NCBI GenBank assembly: GCA_025454405.1
Contig: JALOON010000050.1
Span: forward strand, 1 to 51,475
DNA from: Oscillatoriaceae cyanobacterium Prado104
Lineage (GTDB): Bacteria > Cyanobacteriota > Cyanobacteriia > Cyanobacteriales > Microcoleaceae
Length of the DNA: 51,475 nucleotides
Direction of reading: 5' to 3'
A program made the translations under genes and the position numbers. Under the pieces are notes generated by a model. The model was given only the letters and a program-made list of their open reading frames with translations, had not been told where the DNA came from and ran no database searches. This document shows positions 9,179 through 15,024 of the stretch, piece after piece (positions within the stretch are counted from its first letter, which is position 1; the number at the start of each line of letters is the position of its first letter).

Positions 9179-9508
9179 ATGGTGTTTCTACGGCAAGATG
9201 CAATAATCGCAAAAGAAAAGCTGACCAATTACTTGCTTGTCCTACTGCCAAAAGATGACAAGTCCAAATTTTTGGCCCTAGCTGGGTATACGCTCGACAA
9301 TTGGCAACAACTCGAACAAGACTTACGGACTAAGGTTTTGACACAACCTGCTGAACATATTGAAGATACTCCCTTTGGTAAAAAATATCTCATTCGGGCG
9401 CGTTTTCTAGGAGCGAATGGAGTTGAGCTTAATATTTTAACCATTTGGATGGTTACAAATGGTACAACCAAATTTGTAACTTTAGTGCCAGATAAAGGAG
9501 CAAATTAA
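9179..9508 (+). CDS. DUF6883 domain protein
   Basis: The 109-residue protein fits the DUF6883 family in length and motifs: an N-terminal AIIAKEKLTNYLL, a central FLALAGYTLDNWQQLEQDL, EDTPFGKKYLIRARF, and the final LTIWMVTNGTTKFVTLVP. Family function is unknown; such proteins are small and often sit beside DUF4926 genes in TA-like or immunity-like contexts. The frame is closed upstream at 9143-9145 and the ATG at 9179 is the only one before the domain. The stop overlaps the next start by one base (TAATG), so the two genes are translationally coupled. I assign the family from remembered sequence patterns, not a search. Confidence 0.75.
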   Translation: MVFLRQDAIIAKEKLTNYLLVLLPKDDKSKFLALAGYTLDNWQQLEQDLRTKVLTQPAEHIEDTPFGKKYLIRARFLGANGVELNILTIWMVTNGTTKFVTLVPDKGAN

Positions 9509-9831
9509 TGAAAGTACAGTATCCCTTATTTACTCAAGTTTCCCTAGTCGAGGATTTACCAGAACATCACCTTAAACGGGGAGATATTGGAACCATCGTT
9601 GAATACTATCCCATGCCTGAGGGAGGGGATGGATATAGCTTGGAAGGTTTTGGTGTTCCTCATATAACAGTTGAAGTAGCAGCCTCACAGATTATTCCCG
9701 TTAGTCAGTGGCAGCAAGAAGAAGAAATTTTAGTCAAATTACGCCAGCTTTCTCAAACAAGACTATTGCAACTTGAAGAGTACCTTGATTTTCTTTTGCA
9801 GAAAGAGATAACAGAGCAAAAAAGTGCCTAA
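9508..9831 (+). CDS. DUF4926 domain protein
   Basis: The 107-residue protein begins with a small SH3-like beta barrel of the DUF4926 type: FTQVSLVEDLPEHHLKRGDI, GTIVEYYPMPEGGDGYSLEG, then VEVAASQIIPV. DUF4926 proteins normally end near there. This one carries about 35 more helical residues (QQEEEILVKLRQLSQTRLLQ onward) resembling the short helical tails of cyanobacterial antitoxins. Start and preceding stop overlap by one base. The pairing with DUF6883 recurs in bacteria and suggests joint function, perhaps a TA or immunity module; this is inference. Confidence 0.75.
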   Translation: MKVQYPLFTQVSLVEDLPEHHLKRGDIGTIVEYYPMPEGGDGYSLEGFGVPHITVEVAASQIIPVSQWQQEEEILVKLRQLSQTRLLQLEEYLDFLLQKEITEQKSA

Positions 9832-9860
9832 GAATTATATGTTTTTGTAGCAAGCAAAGT

Positions 9861-9880
9861 AGGGCGCGCGTCGCGCACCT
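9861..9880. repeat. GC-rich palindromic remnant
   Basis: The sequence AGGGCGCGCGTCGCGCACCT, followed by a CTGCTAATT-like tail, resembles the stretch at about 10271-10306 (GTGCGCGCTGCGCACCTTAC, then GCTGATTCG). Both stand just downstream of small TA-like genes. The rest of 9832-10042 has no gene. Confidence 0.5.
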
Positions 9881-10042
9881 GACTGCTAATTGTCAAAATC
9901 TTTCTAATACCATTTTCATAAAGTAGCGCTACATATCTACTGCCCAACCCCTTGAGTAATAGGTAGTTGCCCAATTTATCTGCAGCATGACTTTATGAAT
10001 TTTTCTTCAGTAAGAAACGATTATTAATTAGGGAAAACTTCA

Positions 10043-10258
10043 ATGGCGCTCAATACTTCTTTAGAGGAACGACTTGCAGCAGTAGAAGCAGCAATTGCCC
10101 AGTTGCAGAAACAAATTTTAGCTAAAGAGCCGACGAATTGGCTGGAACAAATTACAGGGTCTTTCAAGGATGAACCTGCTTTTGAAGAGGTACTTGCTTA
10201 CGGACGAGCAATCCGTCAAGGAGATGAGTCTTTGCTCCAGGCGGAAGATGAACTATGA
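10043..10258 (+). CDS. Putative antitoxin of a lost PIN-type toxin
   Basis: The 71-residue protein starts with a coiled helix (LEERLAAVEAAIAQLQKQIL) followed by NWLEQITGSFKDEPAFEEVL and AYGRAIRQGD. This pattern is common in cyanobacterial proteins encoded immediately before VapC/PIN toxins. The stop TGA overlaps a following ATG (ATGA at 10255-10258), the classic coupling of antitoxin and toxin, but the downstream frame ends after five codons. It is thus probably an orphan antitoxin. Function is inferred from context and resemblance. Confidence 0.65.
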   Translation: MALNTSLEERLAAVEAAIAQLQKQILAKEPTNWLEQITGSFKDEPAFEEVLAYGRAIRQGDESLLQAEDEL

Positions 10259-10272
10259 CATATAAAATTTGA
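10255..10272 (+). pseudogene. Five-codon toxin stub (MTYKI)
   Basis: An ATG overlapping the antitoxin stop opens MTYKI and then stops at TGA 10270-10272. PIN toxins in this arrangement often begin MTYLLDTN. Immediately after it comes a GC-rich palindrome (GTGCGC...GCGCAC, 10273-10287). This looks like a toxin gene replaced or truncated at its fifth codon. The reading is inference from position and four-base overlap. Confidence 0.4.
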
Positions 10273-10373
10273 GTGCGCGCTGCGCACCTTACCGCTGATT
10301 CGTATAATTTAATTATTGCCCATCCTATTGATTTGTAAGGTATTATAGAGGATGTACATAAACCTCACTTATA

Positions 10374-11057
10374 GTGTTTTCCAACCAAAGACTTATTAAG
10401 AACCTTGTCAAAAAAATCAGTCAAGTAGAACGTGAAACATTAGATGCCCTAAGGGATGGAAGAGTTGAGCAGGAAGCAGCCCTTACAGACAGGCTACTGG
10501 GATCAATGGAGCATGTCTTGAATCGCAAGCAAATAGCAGGGGTAAGATGGACTGTCAAAACATTAACCGATAGAGGAAGGGGAAGTCAGGAAAGTGTATT
10601 TGGTGCTGACTTTATGGCAGCGTTAGAACTTTCACTCGATGGATACCAAGTTGCTAAAGGCTTCCTAGCACAGTCAAAACTCATCGAGCCTAGCCAAACA
10701 TTTAGCCAGCAGGAGGTTACTCGTCTTCGAGATCAATGCAAGCAAATGTTATCTTTCTCACCAGCTTCTTTTGTTTTTCTCTATTCTCAACATTCAGGTA
10801 TTGTAGTTGTTCCTGCAGCAGAGGTTCTCGCATCACGGGATTGTAATCCTCACGAGCTTACAAGCAAAAATATGGCAAGTTTTTATCGCGAGCATTTTGA
10901 GTGCTTTATTGGAGATCACCAAATCCGTAAGGCAACCCCTCAAGGATTAGACGAACTGCGCCAAAGGTATGAAGCGAGACGATTAGTTCTTCTTTCTGGA
11001 TCGGAGGAAGATGAAACTTATAATGCTGTACAACTTAGTCTCTTCGATCGAAGCTAA
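10374..11057 (+). CDS. Putative PD-(D/E)XK nuclease-fold protein
   Basis: I do not recognise a named family. The 227-residue protein starts at GTG 10374 (the frame is closed by TAA at 10359-10361). Residues 73-102 read E73, three residues, G77-A78-D79, then after about twenty residues KGFLAQSK with Q100 and K102. The order E...GAD...QxK is that of a PD-(D/E)XK restriction-endonuclease core, where D, Q and K bind metal and cleave DNA. An N-terminal helical region (1-60) precedes it. The C-terminal part (PASFVFLYSQHSGIVVVPAA; ECFIGDHQIRKATPQGLDEL) may be a recognition or partner domain. Neighbours are TA-like genes, so a defence role is possible. The nuclease idea is an inference from one motif. 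Confidence 0.6.
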   Translation: MFSNQRLIKNLVKKISQVERETLDALRDGRVEQEAALTDRLLGSMEHVLNRKQIAGVRWTVKTLTDRGRGSQESVFGADFMAALELSLDGYQVAKGFLAQSKLIEPSQTFSQQEVTRLRDQCKQMLSFSPASFVFLYSQHSGIVVVPAAEVLASRDCNPHELTSKNMASFYREHFECFIGDHQIRKATPQGLDELRQRYEARRLVLLSGSEEDETYNAVQLSLFDRS

Positions 11058-11064
11058 TCGCGGT

Positions 11065-11122
11065 AGGGTGCGTCGCCTATATCTAGTCGTAATTAACCGG
11101 AATTATTGCCGCGACGCACCCT
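11065..11122. repeat. Inverted repeat AGGGTGCGTCGC / GCGACGCACCCT
   Basis: Twelve-base perfect arms at 11065-11076 and 11111-11122 flank a 34-base loop. Related GGTGCGTC palindromes occur at 22625-22679 and in degenerate form at about 18743. The element sits between convergent genes and could serve as a bidirectional terminator. Confidence 0.65.
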
Positions 11123-11126
11123 GCTT

Positions 11127-11157
11127 TAACTGTCAACTGTCAACTGTCAACTATCAA
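11127..11157. repeat. Heptameric repeat (CTGTCAA)
   Basis: Four copies of a CTGTCAA-type 7-base repeat lie right after the inverted repeat and run into the stop codon of the deiminase-like gene at 11154. Confidence 0.75.
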
Positions 11158-13799
11158 TTATTAGGCAAAGACTCCCAAAAAGGCTTCTCTTCTCCTTTCC
11201 TCACAGTATTCGTTGCCGACTGCACGTTGCCTTTCAATTCTTGATAGTACCTGTCGTCAAGAAAACTCACCCGCACGCCAAAAGGAGACAGCAATTGACG
11301 CAATCTTTCCTGAGTGTAATCCTTGCCGTCAATCAGCGGTCCGCGCGGGTTGGAAACTAACAAATTGCCGTTGACAGGTACTGAATTGATTGTATTCGGC
11401 CACCAAGCATAACCGCTGTAACCAAACATTACCGGAACTTGAATAATTTGGTCGTCTGCGAGAGCAAACTCTGTTTTCAATCTCGCTAAAATCGGATTGA
11501 GTTTTTGCTGTTGCAAATTGAGATTGTGTTGGATCAAAGCTTGATTCTGCAACGCAGCGGCGACTGTTGTTTCATTGCTCAAACCGCGATTGATAGTCAC
11601 GTTACCGTAACCTTTGCCTGCCAACTCTTCTAACATTCTAACTCCGGCTTCGGGACTCGCGATCGCCATGATAAACCTTCCCTGTGTTTGAGTGGGAATA
11701 AAATTGATAATTTCATCGACTTGGCGAGTCAACAACCAAGAAGTATCGATATCCACAGGCGGCCCTTGAATTCTTTGAGCTTGAATGAAATCAATTACCT
11801 CGGGATTGAAACTATTATTGCCGGAATTGCCGTAATAAATTCGACCCCTTGGGTATCCGGGAATCGGCGGCGTTACTTGCAAATTGCCGTAGCCATTTGA
11901 CCATTGAGTTACCGGGTTTTCATCGCGGGGACTGCCGATTTTAAATACACTCAAATCTTTTTCTCTAGTCGATCGCGCGGGTTTGTCGATCGCCCGTTCA
12001 TTCTCGTTTTTTAAAGCTACTTTAAAATTGCGGATTTCCGAACCTTCGGGAAATTGAACGTAGCCGTTTTTCTGAATATCTTGCAACCAAGCGCGATCGC
12101 CCTGGATAATTCTTACTTGCGCTCCTGTAGGCTCTACTGCTCGCTTTAACTGGGCGATAAAATCGCTGTTTGCTGCCCCTCGATCGCTCACTTGAACTTC
12201 TGTAACTGGCGCGGTATTTGCAGGCATCATCCACGGAGTAACGCCCATTTGGATGGAATTTGTAGCGATTTGTTGGCCGTTATTTACCGCAGTTGCTGTC
12301 AGATTAACTAGACCGTTCCAGTTGCGATCGGCAAATTGTTTTGCTTCCAATCCTAACACAATTTCGGTACTAAAAACAAGCGGTTTAGCGCCGGATATAT
12401 CTACAGCTTGCCAGCCCCCACCGGTCTTTTGAAAAACGCTGATGTGAGGTCTGGCATCTGGATCTGCCATGATAAATAATTGAGTGTCTTTGTTGAAGTT
12501 GTCTGAAAGTTTTAAATGTACTTGAGACAGCATTGCCGGACGGCGGGGAACGCTAATTTTTGCTTCTTTCCAAGTGGGGATTTTGGGCCGATCGCCATTG
12601 CGATCGTCAAACAAGATTAACGCGCCTTTAGATAAAGACCATTGTTCTTTTCCGACTGCATCTCGATCGTCAATTTTGCCATCTCTGTTCGTATCTCCCG
12701 CAAAGAAAAATGCGTTGGGCGAGGCTGCGGGCGTTTCTGGGGAAGGGGTTGCTGTTTCAGTCGGTTGAGGGGTTAATTGAGGAGTTGGCTGAGAAGTTGC
12801 TTCAGGAGTTAATTGAGGAGTTGGTTGAGAAGTTGCTTCAGGAGTTAATTGAGGAGTTGGTTGCGGAGTTAATTGAGGAGTTGGTTGCGGAGTTGCTTGC
12901 TGATTTCTCTCTTGTTCCAACCGTTCCTGTTCTTGTTTAGCTAATTCTTGCTTTTCTAATTCCAGCCGTTCTTGTTCTTTTTTAACTAATTCTCGCCTTT
13001 CTAATTCCAGCCGTTCCTGTTCTTTTCTTGCTGCCTCTTGTTTTTCTAATTCTTTTCTGGCTAATTCTTGCCTTGCTAATTCTTGGCGTTCTTGCTCTCT
13101 TCTAGCGCGTTCTTGTTTCTCTTGTTCTTTTCGCTCGACTTCTCGGCGAGCTCGTTCTATTTTTTCTTGCTCTAGTCTGGCACGCTCTCTAATTGCTTCT
13201 TCCTCAGCTTTAATTTTCTCAACCGATCGCGCTACTTGCAATTCGTAAGTAGCCATAGTAAGATTTCCTTGATATTCGATCGTTTTGTCGATCGCTCCAT
13301 CAGTTAAAAAAGAGCCGTGAGGAATTTGCCGCAGCGTATTGATAGCCGATTGCCAAAGCTGTTGCGACTCTTGCCAAGTAGCAGAATTGCGATTCGGATT
13401 GCGCCCGATCGAGGCAGCTCGATCGGCTATTTTAGCAGATTCATCCCAATAATTTTTAGCTTTTTCTTCTAATTGAATTCTGTCTCGAACGACTTGCAAT
13501 TGCTGCGTCAACTTTTGGGATTGCCGCTGCTGGATTTCTTGCATCCAAACTTCAACAGAAAACGGGTTGCTGCTGCGAGTTTTCGCCAGATTATCCAATT
13601 CTACTTGCAAGCGATCGCGCAATTTGTAGAGTTCCGGCAGCGATTGCGCAGTTTCGCCCTCAGGCTGTCGCCCGGAGATTTCGAGTTGGTAGTTTGGGGC
13701 AAGTTGAGCCTGCGTAGCGGGGACAGCAACCCAAATAATACCGATGACAGTACCGAAAGCATTGACAATGGCGATCGCAATATATTTAACCAAGCGCAT
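11154..13799 (-). CDS. Secreted coiled-coil protein with degenerate peptidyl-arginine deiminase domain
   Basis: The preferred start is ATG 13799: it is preceded by GAGGA and opens a signal peptide (MRLVKYIAIAIVNAFGTVIG, cleavage near ATQA); an in-frame ATG at 13883 would add 28 unlikely residues. The 881-residue product is exported. A helical N-terminus leads into a long charged coiled coil of Glu/Arg/Lys/Gln (QEKQERARREQER-like units), a Pro/Thr/Gln repeat linker (PTPQLTP units), a calcium-binding-like loop (DTNRDGKIDDRD) and then a peptidyl-arginine deiminase (PAD) fold: WLQDIQKNGY, YGNLQVTPPIPGYPRGRIYYG, VDEIINFIP, NPRGPLIDGKDYTQERL, VSFLDD. Aligned by eye to PAD4, D350 and D473 are kept (D574, D695), but H471 is Gln693 and nucleophile C645 is Ser861 (VQSATN for VHCGTN). 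It should be unable to deiminate arginine; a binding role is possible. Confidence 0.8.
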   Translation of the reverse strand: MRLVKYIAIAIVNAFGTVIGIIWVAVPATQAQLAPNYQLEISGRQPEGETAQSLPELYKLRDRLQVELDNLAKTRSSNPFSVEVWMQEIQQRQSQKLTQQLQVVRDRIQLEEKAKNYWDESAKIADRAASIGRNPNRNSATWQESQQLWQSAINTLRQIPHGSFLTDGAIDKTIEYQGNLTMATYELQVARSVEKIKAEEEAIRERARLEQEKIERARREVERKEQEKQERARREQERQELARQELARKELEKQEAARKEQERLELERRELVKKEQERLELEKQELAKQEQERLEQERNQQATPQPTPQLTPQPTPQLTPEATSQPTPQLTPEATSQPTPQLTPQPTETATPSPETPAASPNAFFFAGDTNRDGKIDDRDAVGKEQWSLSKGALILFDDRNGDRPKIPTWKEAKISVPRRPAMLSQVHLKLSDNFNKDTQLFIMADPDARPHISVFQKTGGGWQAVDISGAKPLVFSTEIVLGLEAKQFADRNWNGLVNLTATAVNNGQQIATNSIQMGVTPWMMPANTAPVTEVQVSDRGAANSDFIAQLKRAVEPTGAQVRIIQGDRAWLQDIQKNGYVQFPEGSEIRNFKVALKNENERAIDKPARSTREKDLSVFKIGSPRDENPVTQWSNGYGNLQVTPPIPGYPRGRIYYGNSGNNSFNPEVIDFIQAQRIQGPPVDIDTSWLLTRQVDEIINFIPTQTQGRFIMAIASPEAGVRMLEELAGKGYGNVTINRGLSNETTVAAALQNQALIQHNLNLQQQKLNPILARLKTEFALADDQIIQVPVMFGYSGYAWWPNTINSVPVNGNLLVSNPRGPLIDGKDYTQERLRQLLSPFGVRVSFLDDRYYQELKGNVQSATNTVRKGEEKPFWESLPNN

Positions 13800-14231
13800 A
13801 CAGTGAATCCTCAGACACCCAAACGATTTTACCCAATCTGGGGATAAATGCGAAATTTTATCGTAAAATTTTTGGATGGGCAAGGGCGATCGGCTTTTTT
13901 CAACTCGCAGGACAGTTAACTCGAATCAATTTACCCCTCAAAGTTTCTTCAACAGCAATAGCCCCATCAATCGTCTATCTCAAATCCCATAGCATCGGCA
14001 CGATCGAATTTCTCTCCCCTTTCTCTGTTGCCTCTGCGTCCTCTGCGGTTAAATCTTTCCCAAGCATTTGCAATTAATATCATGCCAGCTTTTCTAGATT
14101 TTACAGCCGTAATTGTTCGCCAGCATAAAGACGCGCCATATGTTATATTCCTTGCATCATTATAAGTCGTGTAAATAAGTGAGAACTCAGAGTTCGATCG
14201 ATTCTAGAGCGCCCTTTTCTTTTTCCTCCAT
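13800..14231. other. Intergenic, one short dispersed repeat
   Basis: No gene is seen. CCTCTGCGTCCTCTGCGGTT at 14031-14050 is the inverted counterpart of the repeat at 8494-8519. The region separates two leftward genes and includes the leader of the deiminase-like gene. Confidence 0.55.
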
Positions 14232-14549
14232 CTAACTTTCCCGATCGCCCCGAATTAGATAGCGAACTTCTTCGAGCAAAATATTAAATCTTGCATCATT
14301 TTCCGCCTGTCGTTGCTTCATTAACTCTAGATCTGCATCGAACCGATCCATCCGACTTTGAGTTTGAGCTGCTACTTGTAACAAAGCTTGGGCTGTCACT
14401 CTCAAACCGTCTATACTATCCCGCACTTCTGTAATACTACCTCGCATTTCTGTAATACTCTCTCGCATTTCTGTAATACTCTCTCTGACTTCACGAAAGT
14501 TTGAAGTCAATTCATCGAGCATTTCATCAGTCCACCGTTCAACTGCCAT
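14232..14549 (-). CDS. Short coiled-coil protein
   Basis: No named family is recognised. The 105-residue protein begins MAVERWTDEMLDELTSN and then consists of nearly exact heptads (RESITEM, RGSITEV, RDSIDGL), forming a parallel coiled coil through about residue 95. Similar small coiled-coil proteins starting with ERWTDEMLDxL are frequent in Oscillatoriales. The repeated heptads correspond to a 21-base repeat in the DNA (ATTTCTGTAATACTCTCTCGC type, 14420-14490), which could expand or contract. It stands alone beside a repeat element. Probable cytosolic oligomer or scaffold; role unknown. Confidence 0.75.
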   Translation of the reverse strand: MAVERWTDEMLDELTSNFREVRESITEMRESITEMRGSITEVRDSIDGLRVTAQALLQVAAQTQSRMDRFDADLELMKQRQAENDARFNILLEEVRYLIRGDRES

Positions 14550-14605
14550 GTTTTTTTAAAAGTAGAAACTAGCTATTTCAGTATTTTAGCACAACCAATA
14601 GATTC

Positions 14606-14919
14606 TAGATCCCCCCTAACCCCCCTTAAGAAGGGGGGGACCGGAAGTGTTCTCAAACTCCTCGCTGTTAAGGAAAGACTGGAAGCTTGCTCAAATTTCT
14701 CCCTGTTAAGGAAATACTGAAAGCGTTCTCAAAGTCACCCTTTTTAAGGGAAGACTGAAAGCTTTTTCAAATTACTTGCTGTTAAGGGAAGACTGAAAGC
14801 GCTCTCAAATTACTTGCTGTTAAGGGAAGACTGAAAGCGCTCTCAAAGTCCTCCCTTTTAAGGGAAGACTGAAAGCACTCTCAAAGTCCCCCTTTTTAAG
14901 GGGGATTTAGGGGGATCTA
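14606..14919. repeat. Element of 38-bp tandem repeats bounded by inverted termini
   Basis: The motif TTAAGG recurs at 14668, 14706, 14744, 14782, 14820, 14858 and (as TTAAGGGGG) 14896, exactly 38 bases apart. Each unit resembles TTAAGGGAAGACTGAAAGCG followed by CTCTCAAATTACTTGCTG. The array is bordered by TAGATCCCCCCTAACCCCCC on the left and GGGGGATTTAGGGGGATCTA on the right, which are imperfect inverted copies. There are no unique spacers, so it is not a CRISPR array. It resembles a miniature inverted-repeat element whose interior has expanded. Confidence 0.85.
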
Positions 14920-15024
14920 AACTAGGGAAAAAAGCGAGATTTCTGGCGAGTTTCAATATTAAATTGACACCGACAGGCAAAATCCTCTGCCACAATAGGA
15001 ATCGAGGATTTGGAACTTCAGCGC

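Noticed and set aside
14606..14919. CRISPR-like periodic repeats
   Set aside because: The period is constant at 38 bases with no separate variable spacers, and no cas genes are nearby.
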